This document shows, piece by piece, positions 37,076 to 45,342 of a stretch of DNA of 64,000 nucleotides. This DNA is from Silicimonas sp. (lineage in GTDB: Bacteria > Pseudomonadota > Alphaproteobacteria > Rhodobacterales > Rhodobacteraceae): NCBI GenBank assembly GCA_022820365.1, contig JAJEFO010000122.1, positions 62,001-126,000 of the forward strand, read 5' to 3'. A model generated the notes under the pieces. It did no database searches, was not told the DNA's origin, and saw only the letters and a list, made by a program, of their open reading frames with translations. Numbering within the stretch: the stretch's first letter is position 1; each line of letters opens with the position of its first letter. The position numbers and the translations under genes are program-made.

Positions 37076-37306
37076 TCACCTTGGGTTTGATTTGTGGCCA
37101 AGTATGCGGCTTCGAGCCCATTGGGCCACAATGGAGCGCCTCTCCAGATCGGCGGTGAGATCCTCGACCAGCAGGTCGACTAAGGCTCCCTGCACCACGT
37201 CGCGCGCCAGATCTTCCCGCCCAACGGGCGAAGTGCTGGCGAACAGCACGGCCTTGATCCGGTGCATCCACTCGCGCCATTGCCGCTCGCTTGGCAGATC
37301 CTCCAA
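37076..37306 (-). pseudogene. Truncated ScpB-like (segregation/condensation protein B) gene
   Basis: The frame reads EDLPSERQWREWMHRIKAVL, then FASTSPVGREDLARDVV and LLVEDLTADLERR, which fits the first winged-helix domain of ScpB-family proteins, including the LFAS-x-PV core and the spacing to the second helix. After that the similarity breaks off where GxP..I..VAGGW should come, and the frame ends about 20 residues later. The frame is open upstream without a good start. I read this as an N-terminal fragment of an accessory ScpB-like gene common on alphaproteobacterial mobile regions. Confidence 0.5.
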
Positions 37307-37450
37307 ATCGCGGTCCAGATCCGTTTCGGCGTGATCGGTTCCGCATAAACCTGACCAAGGCCGCAGGACTCTGACGCGAGTCAGGACCCTTCGTGCTTGA
37401 GCGCCGTCAGTGCGGCAACATGGCGAGGCAGATCGCTGCGGGAATGCAAG

Positions 37451-37470
37451 CTATGCCGAATTCGGCATAG
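37451..37470. repeat. Perfect 20-base palindrome
   Basis: CTATGCCGAATTCGGCATAG is fully self-complementary and overlaps the stop of the AbiEi-like frame. It could be an operator, a recombination site or a scar in this decayed area. No second copy was noticed in the window. Confidence 0.6.
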
Positions 37471-37690
37471 TTGGCAACATCGGGCGCCCTGGCGCCTTGC
37501 GGTTCGGAAGAGTGGCGTAAACCTCTTGCCAGAGTCGCGTGAGCCGTTCGACCGCAACCTGCCGCCCAAGAAAACGGCCGACGGGTGCCGAACCCTTGGG
37601 CAGGTCCATGGCTGCGGCGAACTTGTCCCGCGTGAACACCGGATTGGCGTCCAGAAAGCTCATCGCTCGTTCCTGCAGCCGCGTCGGCAT
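37451..37690 (-). pseudogene. Short AbiEi/DUF6088-like winged-helix fragment
   Basis: A 79-residue frame with an excellent ribosome site (GGAG, 6 bases before the ATG at 37690). ANPVFTRDKFAAAMDLPKGS and VERLTRLWQEVYATLP recall the N-terminal winged helix of AbiEi-type antitoxins, where a similar (L/T)RLxxGxYA stretch ends the domain. The rest of an antitoxin and the partner toxin are missing. The stop codon lies in a perfect 20-base palindrome. It could be a short functional DNA-binding protein instead of a fragment. Confidence 0.4.
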
Positions 37691-37959
37691 CGTAATCTCC
37701 GCTCCTGCAAAGGGACTATCGGATTTCGCGGTGGCGCACTACCCGAGGAGGCCAGCAAATTCCCAAAATGTTCTGATCCAGGGCCGAGGCATTGGCACTT
37801 CTTCCTGGCGCTTGCGCGGGAGAGGATGGGTGATTGGCGGCGGTGAAGCACGTTAGAGGTCGAGGCTCAAGCCCGTGATCGTGCGCATGTCGGGTTCCCC
37901 TGCCATGCATTCCGTTCGCCCAAAAAGAGCGGCCACGATGTGTCAATCGACCCATGGAG

Positions 37960-38406
37960 TCATTTGCTGATCCTGGCGAGCCGCAAAATGGCCGCCTCGG
38001 CGTGATCCAGGGCGCGGCGAGCAATCTTCATTCCTTCTTCGACACGCATCTGTTCAACGGCAAAGTCCGCGGACATGTCGATCTTCGGCGCTGCCGCATT
38101 GAGATACAAGCTCCCCACTTCGTGCCTTTTCGGACAGATCCAATTTGGAAAGGAAGCCTTGAGACTCGCTTCATCCAGTGCGGAAAGGTGACCCGGCTTG
38201 ATTCCACCTCGGTCTCGCACCGACAGGAATTCCGGATGGTGCCAGACATCGAGACCGAACTGGTTCCCACTTGGACGATATATGAACTCAGGCGTCTTGG
38301 GCCCAAACCCATTCTGAGGCTGGTTCGCGTCCCACTCCGAGGAGTCCTTGATCAATTGCAGCCAAGCATCCTTGAAAGCTATCAGTAGTTCTCCCTCATC
38401 GTTCAT
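37960..38406 (-). CDS. Hypothetical protein
   Basis: A 148-residue frame with balanced, protein-like composition and no match to a family I recognise. It has aromatic-rich middle segments (FIYRPSGNQFGLDVWHHPEF) and a C-terminal predicted helix with EEGMKIARRALDHAEAAILR. A GGAG site is 10 bases before the ATG. It lies between the decayed mobile area and the HigBA pair on the same strand as both. No membrane segment or signal peptide is apparent. Confidence 0.5.
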   Translation of the reverse strand: MNDEGELLIAFKDAWLQLIKDSSEWDANQPQNGFGPKTPEFIYRPSGNQFGLDVWHHPEFLSVRDRGGIKPGHLSALDEASLKASFPNWICPKRHEVGSLYLNAAAPKIDMSADFAVEQMRVEEGMKIARRALDHAEAAILRLARISK

Positions 38407-38607
38407 TCGTATGCGGCTCCTTTGACGTCTGGGTCACGGGCGCTATGCAGGCTGCGGCGATGTTGGTGACATGACCGCTCGCACAAGCGTGTGCCTCGAC
38501 ATGGATCCGCCGCCTGAAGACCTCGGGCAAGGCGCAGACGGCGGATCGGTCCCTCGGTTGCCATGTCGGGGCCGGGCGCTCAGTGGGCAGAACGGCGGGC
38601 TTGAACT

Positions 38608-38925
38608 TCAGACCGTGGCGGTGTTCCCGGCGTCGGCGTTCAGTGTCGGTACAGCCGAGACATTGACATTGCGGGACGCGTGCCATGCATCGTAAGCGCC
38701 CTGCATCCTTATCCAGAACAGCGGCGCGTTTCCGAACAGCTTGGCAAGGCGAACGGCAACCTCGGGGCTGACGGGTTTCCGCTCGCCCAGGATGTCGTGC
38801 AGATGCTGGCGCGAAATCCCGAGCATCCGCGCGATTTCGGCTTTCGGTTTCCCGGTTGCGGGGATCACGTCCTCACGGAGCAGTTCGCCTGGATGCGTCG
38901 GGCAGCGGTCAGGATTATAACTCAT
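38608..38925 (-). CDS. higA: HigA-type antitoxin, XRE family
   Basis: A 105-residue antitoxin with HTH: HPGELLREDVIPATGKPKAE, then IARMLGISRQHLHDILGERK and VRLAKLFGNAPLFWIRMQGA are typical of the HigA/VapI group. It neutralises HigB and represses the pair. It follows the toxin gene by 9 bases, the reversed order (toxin first) characteristic of higBA. The last 20 residues are non-conserved. Confidence 0.9.
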   Translation of the reverse strand: MSYNPDRCPTHPGELLREDVIPATGKPKAEIARMLGISRQHLHDILGERKPVSPEVAVRLAKLFGNAPLFWIRMQGAYDAWHASRNVNVSAVPTLNADAGNTATV

Positions 38926-38934
38926 TCTCCCCTC

Positions 38935-39210
38935 CTAGTGATATTGCTCGTAGTCCAGGGAATAGGCGTCTCCGTCGCTGAACTCGAACGTGATGCACCA
39001 CGGTCCATTCACATGGACCGTGAAGCGGGTTGGCGTGTGACCTCGCAACGCATGGAAGTCGAATCCAGGCACATTCATGTCCTCTGGCACCGTCGCGGCA
39101 TCAAGGGCGTCCAGCCGCCGCAGGATCCGATCATGCATTCGCGAGTCGATCTTCGACCTGCCCGTTTCCCAGAGGGACTTCAGTTGCTTGTTCGCGAAGG
39201 TCTTGATCAT
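38935..39210 (-). CDS. higB: HigB-type mRNA interferase toxin (RelE superfamily)
   Basis: A 91-residue toxin of the RelE fold that cleaves mRNA at the ribosome. MIKTFANKQLKSLWETG starts the domain; ILRRLDALDAA, FDFHALRG and RFTVHVNGPWCITFEFSDGDA with the closing YEQYH match HigB, including basic and aromatic active-site residues. ATG 39210 is preferred; an in-frame ATG two codons upstream is also possible. Upstream (39211-39297) should hold the self-regulated promoter. Confidence 0.9.
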   Translation of the reverse strand: MIKTFANKQLKSLWETGRSKIDSRMHDRILRRLDALDAATVPEDMNVPGFDFHALRGHTPTRFTVHVNGPWCITFEFSDGDAYSLDYEQYH

Positions 39211-39297
39211 GGCCATGTGTAAGCTGACAGACGACAGATGCAAGCCGAAAATTCACGTTCTTGGATCGCAGATGTTGCGCGACCCGTCCGAATGACA

Positions 39298-40524
39298 TCA
39301 GAAGAAATGAATGAGGCGCAGTGTCGCCGATCGCGAAGGGCCTGCAAAAACACCCGATCCGGCTGACGTTTCGCGGCCGCCAAACTCTGAACCGTCAGCA
39401 CCGAGCGGGTTGAAATAGTCGAAAGCCAAATCGGTGTTGTCGCCGAGCGCGTAGTTGACGCCGATCGTGGCAAGCTTGCTGCCGTCATCCAGGCTGATGA
39501 TTGCGCTGGGGCTGATCGAGAGATCAGCTGTCACCTGAAACCGGCCCCCGGGTGCCAGAAAATTCTGCCCGCCGAAGAAGACCTGTCCGGTGGACATCCG
39601 CTTTGCCAGGCTTGCTGGCAGGGCGTCCAATGGTACCGAGGCATCCACGCCGAAGCCGTTGTGAAAATACTCCGCGAAGTAGGACGCGTTCCAATCCCCC
39701 AAAGTGCCGAAGTTCGTGATGTTGAAGAGCCAGGACGGGTGCGTCGTGCCATCTGCCAGCCGCCAATGGACATACTCTGCGTTCCAGGACGCGCCACCCA
39801 ATGGCCCGCTCAGGTTCAGCCCCGCCACCATGTCACCCCGGTCGCGGGCATAGAGAAGCGCACCGTCGAGGCTGCCCAGAGTCGTGCTGCCGCGGATTGC
39901 CAAGGTGCTCTGGTCCAATGCGACTGACCCTCCGTACGTTTCGGCGCGCGGGACGGAAATGGCCTGGATGTCGGCGCCATTGTCGAAAAGGTATTGAGCG
40001 TAGAGCATGTCGACGCCGGGCTTGTAGCTGGTGTCGACCGCATCGGGCGAAAACGGCGCCACGATGTCGGAGGGGTGAAAGAACAGCCCGCTGCCCCACG
40101 TGATGGCTTGCCGCCCCGCCTTCAGGACCAGGTTGTCGCCGGTGAAGGCGACCGAGGCACGGTCGATGGCGCCGACCACGGTCTGATCCGGATCGTGCGA
40201 CCATTCGCCACTCAGATCCAGCAATGTCCGTGGCGGGCCCTCGGCAGGCATCAGCTCTGATGCCAGGGCAATCTGGCTGCCATGCGCAGCCTTGAACTGC
40301 GTGTGAACCTCAAAGCGAATGGGTCCCTCGAACTTGTCCCACATTAGGCGCGCGGCCACGGTCAGCGCCCGGGTGTGAGAATAGCCCAGGTCAGCCTCCA
40401 GACCTGTTGCATCCGCGTTGCTCCACGTCAGCCCAGCTTCGGTCCGTACGCGAAAGTCATCGGCTTCGACCGGCAATGCGATGATTGCGGCAAGGAGAAC
40501 CGCACTAGCCGCTGCTGCGCGCAT
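39298..40524 (-). CDS. Outer-membrane beta-barrel protein of the LolA/FtsX-type export operon
   Basis: A 408-residue protein with a signal peptide (MRAAAASAVLLAAIIALPVEA) and alternating amphipathic strands throughout, for example VRTEAGLTWSNADATGLEAD and VTADLSISPSAIISLDDG, ending in the phenylalanine typical of BAM-inserted barrels (LRLIHFF). It resembles alginate-export or DUF1302-type barrels in style but I cannot name a family. The gene overlaps the ATPase gene at its start, so it belongs to the operon. It may be the outer-membrane exit or acceptor for whatever the ABC part moves. Confidence 0.72.
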   Translation of the reverse strand: MRAAAASAVLLAAIIALPVEADDFRVRTEAGLTWSNADATGLEADLGYSHTRALTVAARLMWDKFEGPIRFEVHTQFKAAHGSQIALASELMPAEGPPRTLLDLSGEWSHDPDQTVVGAIDRASVAFTGDNLVLKAGRQAITWGSGLFFHPSDIVAPFSPDAVDTSYKPGVDMLYAQYLFDNGADIQAISVPRAETYGGSVALDQSTLAIRGSTTLGSLDGALLYARDRGDMVAGLNLSGPLGGASWNAEYVHWRLADGTTHPSWLFNITNFGTLGDWNASYFAEYFHNGFGVDASVPLDALPASLAKRMSTGQVFFGGQNFLAPGGRFQVTADLSISPSAIISLDDGSKLATIGVNYALGDNTDLAFDYFNPLGADGSEFGGRETSAGSGVFAGPSRSATLRLIHFF

Positions 40525-41197
40525 CGCTGTCGATCCTGCCATCCACCATTTCGATGTGACGCATTGAGTGCTCCATCACCCTGATGTCGTGGGTTCCGAT
40601 CAGAAAGGTCGTACCGTGCTCGCGATTGAGGTTGCGCATCAGGTCGACAAGCTCAAGCGCATTCTTTGAATCGAGGTTGGCCGTGGGCTCATCGGCAAGA
40701 ACGATTTTCGGCCGCGACACCAGCGCGCGGGCGACGGCCACCCGTTGCTGCTGTCCGCCCGACATCTTGCCTGGACGGCGGTCTTCCATGCCGGACAGTC
40801 CGACCTCCTTGATCGCATTCATCGCTCGGTCGCGGCGTTCCGCAGCGGACACGCCCTGCAGCTGCAGCACGAATTCGATGTTCTCGCGCGCCGACAGGAC
40901 CGGGATAAGGTTGTACGACTGGAAGACAAAACCGATCTTCGACAGCCTCAGGTCCGATAGCTGGGACCTGGAAAGCCCGCTCAGCGGCTGCCCGTCTACG
41001 GACACCTCACCTGAGGTCGGCTCGTCAAGGGCGCCGATCATGTTGAGAAGCGTGGTCTTGCCCGACCCGGACGGCCCGGCCAGCGTCGCAATGTCGCCGG
41101 GCATGATGTCCAGATCGGCATCCCTGAGTGCGTGCACGGCAAGTTCGCCCTTTCCGAATGTCTTGGACAGGCCGCGGCAGGTGACGATCGGTGGCAT
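40505..41197 (-). CDS. LolD/MacB-type ABC ATPase
   Basis: A 230-residue ATPase of the lipoprotein/macrolide exporter group: Walker A AGPSGSGKTTLLN, Q-loop FVFQSYNLIPVLSARENI, signature KMSGGQQQRVAVARALV and Walker B IVLADEPTANLDS, all close to LolD and MacB. It would power the two FtsX-type permeases encoded just upstream by mechanotransmission. It is not the housekeeping LolD by context, since the operon contains a barrel protein and a LolA-like protein instead of lolC/E partners only. Confidence 0.9.
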   Translation of the reverse strand: MPPIVTCRGLSKTFGKGELAVHALRDADLDIMPGDIATLAGPSGSGKTTLLNMIGALDEPTSGEVSVDGQPLSGLSRSQLSDLRLSKIGFVFQSYNLIPVLSARENIEFVLQLQGVSAAERRDRAMNAIKEVGLSGMEDRRPGKMSGGQQQRVAVARALVSRPKIVLADEPTANLDSKNALELVDLMRNLNREHGTTFLIGTHDIRVMEHSMRHIEMVDGRIDSDARSSG

Positions 41198-41210
41198 GCT
41201 TCGTTCCCTT

Positions 41211-42440
41211 CTAGGTCTCTCGCCGCATGGCTTCCACCGGGCGGCACCTCGAGGCCCGTCGCGCGGGCCAGAGCGTAACCAATATGCCGAGAAGCCAGAT
41301 CAGTCCCGGGAACAGGATGAAAGCGCCCGGTTCGAAATCCAGGTAGATGATCTCGCCAGTCTGAACCATCTCCATGGCCCGTGCGAAAGCCGAGAAATCG
41401 ATGCCGTCGCTGAGCGACCAGATGGTCACGGCTGCCAGCACCATGCCCAAAAGCACCCCGGTGCCGATCAGCAGTGCGTTTTCGATGGTGACCATGAAAA
41501 GAACTCGGCGCGGTTTCATTCCAAGCGCGCGCAGCAGCCCGAATTCCTGCGTGCGTTCAAAGACCGCCATCAGCTGGGTGTTGACGATGCCGATCGCCAT
41601 CAGCGAAAAAACGATGCCGAGCCAGACCTGGACGAAGACACCCATGTAGCTGTCCATCGAGGCCAGGAACAGGTTGAGTTCCTTCCAGCCGCGGACGTCA
41701 AGGGCGGGTGCCGCGTCGGCCAGCGCCGCCACGGCGTCCTCCAATGCCGTATCCTCCTGCAGAACGAAGACGACCTGGGCGATTTCGCCCTCTAGGCCAA
41801 GAAACCTCTGCGACGCAGCGCGTCCTGTGAAGACGTAAAGGTCTTCAGTCGCCTTGTCGGCGTCGTAGATTCCGACCACGTCGAAGCTCTGTTCGGACAT
41901 CGCGCCTTCCGCGTTCTGCGACATCAGGATCACGCGGCGACCGAGTCCGGTCTTCAGCCGCTCGACCATATGCAGCCCCAAGACGACCGAGTCGTCATCG
42001 CTGCCGGACAGATATCGCCCCTCGGCGATCCTGTCTGGGATCGACGAAATCCGTGCCTCTGCCACAGGGTCGACGCCGACGATCGTTGCAGGCAAGGTCT
42101 TGTACTCGCTTTGAACCACCCCCGGCACGACAACGCGGGTTGTCCAGTCGGCGACCGCGGGTGCATCCAGCGCCGAGGCAAGGTCCTGGTCGGGCGGGTC
42201 CATGAGCGTCTCAATTGAAGGATCGTCCATGAAACCTTCGGCATGGATCTGTCCTGACCCGAGAAGAAGTTGAAGTGTCGTTTCCTTCGAGCTTTTGGCC
42301 CAGGCAGTCATGAATGCATTGAAGAACAGAATCGACCACAGCCCGATGGCAACGACGATCAGCGTGATGCCGGTGCGACGCGGGTTCCGCCACAGGTTGC
42401 GCCAGGCGAGCGGCAGCATGGTCTTGAGGCCGTCGATCAT
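41211..42440 (-). CDS. FtsX/MacB-family permease (1)
   Basis: A 409-residue permease with one N-terminal membrane helix (TGITLIVVAIGLWSILFFNAF), a large periplasmic domain (about 60-260) and three C-terminal helices ending RASRCRPVEAMRRET. The cytoplasmic coupling segment FERTQEFGLLRALGMKPRRV is the FtsX-domain hallmark. It starts in the stop of the second permease (ATGA). Four-helix type-VII architecture is used for extracting lipids or lipoproteins, or for signalling, not for channel transport. Confidence 0.9.
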   Translation of the reverse strand: MIDGLKTMLPLAWRNLWRNPRRTGITLIVVAIGLWSILFFNAFMTAWAKSSKETTLQLLLGSGQIHAEGFMDDPSIETLMDPPDQDLASALDAPAVADWTTRVVVPGVVQSEYKTLPATIVGVDPVAEARISSIPDRIAEGRYLSGSDDDSVVLGLHMVERLKTGLGRRVILMSQNAEGAMSEQSFDVVGIYDADKATEDLYVFTGRAASQRFLGLEGEIAQVVFVLQEDTALEDAVAALADAAPALDVRGWKELNLFLASMDSYMGVFVQVWLGIVFSLMAIGIVNTQLMAVFERTQEFGLLRALGMKPRRVLFMVTIENALLIGTGVLLGMVLAAVTIWSLSDGIDFSAFARAMEMVQTGEIIYLDFEPGAFILFPGLIWLLGILVTLWPARRASRCRPVEAMRRET

Positions 42441-43654
42441 GATGCCATCGCCTTCACAGGTTCCAGCCCCAGGACGCGGCGATAGGGCACGATGCCCAGA
42501 ACCGCGATGGAAAGAACAATCGCAAATGGCCCGAACAGAACGCGAAACGGTGTCATCGCCGGATAGAACCGTGCCGGCATTCCCCAAGATTCATAAATCT
42601 CGGACAAACCTTCAATGCCGATGCCGACCTGCTGCACCCAATAGGTCAGGATCATGCCAAGCAGGATGCCCAGCCCGTTGCCAAAAAGCGAAAGAAAGAT
42701 CATTTCCATCCAGACCATGCGACCGATCCAGCGCCGTTTCATCCCAATTGCCAGAAGCACCCCGAACTCGCGCGTGCGCTCCAGTACCGACATGTAAAGC
42801 GTGTTGAGCGTGATGAAGACAACGACCACCACCAGCGTGACATAAATCAGCAAGGCGGTGATCATGTCGGCCGCGATGGCCTCTTCAACATCGGGGCGCA
42901 GCTCGGCCCAGCTGAGATACACCACCCCGTGGCGCGCGGCCACTGCCCGCAACTCGCGCTCGGCTCGCACCACGTCGGGCAGTTCCTCTCCGGCAACCGC
43001 AATGGCATGGACGCCGCCGGCCATCAGAAAGGTCTCGGAAAACCGCGCGAGCGGCATCTGCGCAAAGGCACGGTCAAGCTCGGGCACCTTGGACTTGAAT
43101 ATCCCGACCACCTCCAGAACGTCGACGGCCACCGAGCCATCGCGTCCCGAACCCAACAGCGCGACGTAGTCGCCAAGACCCAGCCGCAGATTGCGCGCCA
43201 GTCCGTCGCCCAGCACAATCGCGTCGTCGTCTTCGGGCGTGAGGCTGCGGCCCTGCTCGACCAGACCGGACAAGGTAGAAACATCCGGCTCACGTGCCGG
43301 GTCGATCCCGAGGATAGCGACAGCAAAGCTGCGCTCTCCGCTCGCCAATAGCCCGAATCCGGTTCCGCGGGCCGTTGCCACCGTGACACCGGGAACACGC
43401 TCAAGGTCGGCCAAGAGCGCCGCCGGGTCGGCAATGACCTTGTCCATCTCGGGGTCGTCCTTGTAGCCCTCGATCTGAAACTGGCCGAAACCGTCTGCGA
43501 TGCGCAGCATGCTGGACTTCATCGTGTCGTAGGCCGCGAGTTGAAGGGACAGCATGAACACCAGAAGCATAGACGTGAACGCCATGCCGACGACCGACAG
43601 CGAGGTTCGGATTGGTTGGCGCCAGATATTTCGCCAGGCGAGCGCGGCTATCAA
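42437..43654 (-). CDS. FtsX/MacB-family permease (2)
   Basis: A 405-residue partner with the same design: N-terminal helix (LSVVGMAFTSMLLVFMLSL), periplasmic domain and the coupling motif LERTREFGVLLAIGMKRRWI followed by three helices, ending LGLEPVKAMAS. Two different FtsX-type subunits in tandem suggest a heterodimer like LolCE. The start overlaps nothing; the LolA-like gene ends 4 bases upstream. Confidence 0.9.
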   Translation of the reverse strand: MIAALAWRNIWRQPIRTSLSVVGMAFTSMLLVFMLSLQLAAYDTMKSSMLRIADGFGQFQIEGYKDDPEMDKVIADPAALLADLERVPGVTVATARGTGFGLLASGERSFAVAILGIDPAREPDVSTLSGLVEQGRSLTPEDDDAIVLGDGLARNLRLGLGDYVALLGSGRDGSVAVDVLEVVGIFKSKVPELDRAFAQMPLARFSETFLMAGGVHAIAVAGEELPDVVRAERELRAVAARHGVVYLSWAELRPDVEEAIAADMITALLIYVTLVVVVVFITLNTLYMSVLERTREFGVLLAIGMKRRWIGRMVWMEMIFLSLFGNGLGILLGMILTYWVQQVGIGIEGLSEIYESWGMPARFYPAMTPFRVLFGPFAIVLSIAVLGIVPYRRVLGLEPVKAMAS

Positions 43655-43657
43655 GGG

Positions 43658-44443
43658 TCAGTCCCGTGGATTTTGAAGGTTGGACTTGGTGAACAGGTAT
43701 GCGGGGATGGGGATGTCGAATTCGGCCGATTCAGTGGTAATGCGCGTGACCTGCCCGGGCTTTGCATCCGTCCGCATGGTCATCACGACAGGATAAGGGC
43801 GTCCGCCGATGCTGCCGACACGGTCGGTCGTCATGACCCTGACGCGTTTGCCCACCTGATCGTAATATTCGACCTCCATCAACACGCCGTCGGTGCGGAT
43901 CGTCAGAACTTGTTTGCCCCACACCACTGGAACACCCCGTTTCGGAACCGATTCAATCACATGCGCCCGGCCGCCCGTTACGTTCACCATGCCCTTCAGC
44001 GTATGAGTGTAATCGTCGATCACCTTGTCCGACCGGGCCAGATCGTCATAGGAGAAATCCGAACCCATCCAGCTTTGCGACAAGGCACTGGCGGGCAGCT
44101 TGATGACCTGGTTGAGCTTTGGATTGAAGACATGGGTCGAATTGCCGACCTGCAGGGTCGCATTGCCAGCGGCGCGGGCCGGTGCGGTGAAACGGACAAG
44201 TGCCTTCTTTTCGCCCTGCGTCCAGCTTTTCATCGTCAGGTTGCGCGTACCCGAGGCGCGTATGATCGTCATCGATATCGTCGTATGGCTGCTGTCTGCG
44301 CGCCAGTTGTCGAAGGTCGCCCGCAGGATCGACTTAGCGTCCTGAGCCGTGGCCTTGTTCGGAACAAGAGCGCCCGCTGAAAGTGCGACAGTCATACCAA
44401 GCAGGATTGCAAGGACCGATCGGCGGAAGGGAGCCTGTAACAT
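43658..44443 (-). CDS. LolA-like outer-membrane lipoprotein-sorting protein
   Basis: A 261-residue secreted protein (signal peptide MLQAPFRRSVLAILLGMTVALSAG) of the COG2834 outer-membrane lipoprotein-sorting group. It has the half-barrel strands of LolA-like carriers (TISMTIIRASGTRNLTMKSW, KALVRFTAPARAAGNATL, YPVVMTMRTDAKPGQVT). It could shuttle a lipid or lipoprotein through the periplasm between the FtsX/ATPase complex and the barrel protein. First gene of the five-gene operon. Start is moderately certain; no strong ribosome site is visible before 44443. Confidence 0.82.
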   Translation of the reverse strand: MLQAPFRRSVLAILLGMTVALSAGALVPNKATAQDAKSILRATFDNWRADSSHTTISMTIIRASGTRNLTMKSWTQGEKKALVRFTAPARAAGNATLQVGNSTHVFNPKLNQVIKLPASALSQSWMGSDFSYDDLARSDKVIDDYTHTLKGMVNVTGGRAHVIESVPKRGVPVVWGKQVLTIRTDGVLMEVEYYDQVGKRVRVMTTDRVGSIGGRPYPVVMTMRTDAKPGQVTRITTESAEFDIPIPAYLFTKSNLQNPRD

Positions 44444-44705
44444 CGCGAGCCCATTCGTGGTCTCGCACGATTGCCAAGTCAGCGTTCGCACAACAATCGG
44501 AAATTCGGACCGGGTGCTTCGGTTGTCAAGATGCATCTGGCCGTGCGCTTCGGAAGAGCAAGCCATCCGGCTAAGCCTGTCAGTGACGTGCCGCATGTCC
44601 GCTCGAGGCAATGAACCATCTGTCCGGTCCATGGCGAAAACCTCCACAGGACGCGATGTATTGCCGTCCCGGCACAAGAATTTCCCCTTGGCGCCTGTTC
44701 TGAAT

Positions 44706-45155
44706 CTAGCTTTCCGGCTTCCGGTATACGCCTTGTTCCTTTAAGGCATCAATCACTTCCACGGGCATGTAGGTCTCGTCGTGCTTTGCGAGGAGGTCAT
44801 GGGCCAGAAACACGCCGTCCACGTAATATCCCTTTGCTATGGTGCCCTGCCCCTCTCCGAACAGGTCCGGTGCCGGATCTCCTCCGACATATGTCACGGG
44901 AACGTCCGCTGCACCGTCGGTGACCACGAAGGAGAACCGCACGCCGTCAACTCCGGTCATCGAGCCGTCCTTCACCAGCCCGCCCAGCTGGAAATACTCT
45001 TCCTCCGCGGGCGGTGAGGCCAGAACTTCGCTCGGGGACCGAAAGAACTGAAACGCATCCTTTGGCAAGAACCACAGCACGAACAGCATGCCGACAAGGC
45101 AAGCGCCCGCCAGTGCAAGGACCTGTATGCGCCGCCGCTTCTTCAGGCCTATCAT
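44706..45155 (-). CDS. ccmE: Cytochrome c maturation haem chaperone CcmE
   Basis: A 149-residue membrane-anchored periplasmic haem chaperone. One N-terminal helix (VLALAGACLVGMLFVLWFL), the OB-fold FQLGGLVKDGSM, and the haem-attaching His125 in LLAKHDETYMP with Tyr129 identify CcmE. ATG 45155 gives the typical MxxLKKRRRIQ start; ATG 45164 is also possible. Normally ccmE is directly followed by ccmF; here ccmF is at 18675-20642 on the same strand, about 24 kb further along. Confidence 0.93.
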   Translation of the reverse strand: MIGLKKRRRIQVLALAGACLVGMLFVLWFLPKDAFQFFRSPSEVLASPPAEEEYFQLGGLVKDGSMTGVDGVRFSFVVTDGAADVPVTYVGGDPAPDLFGEGQGTIAKGYYVDGVFLAHDLLAKHDETYMPVEVIDALKEQGVYRKPES

Positions 45156-45342
45156 CCGCTCCATCCGTGCGAGAGACGTGATTGATGAATCCTGATCCAA
45201 TGGCCGACAGTTTGGCTCGGCGACTTCATGCAGGATCGACCGCACGCAGTTGCATCCTTGATTCTTGATCCAGGATGCAGTGGCAGCAGGTCGAACCGCA
45301 ACTGCAGAAGTTCCGCAGGCGGCACCCAAGGGAGCCGACGTT

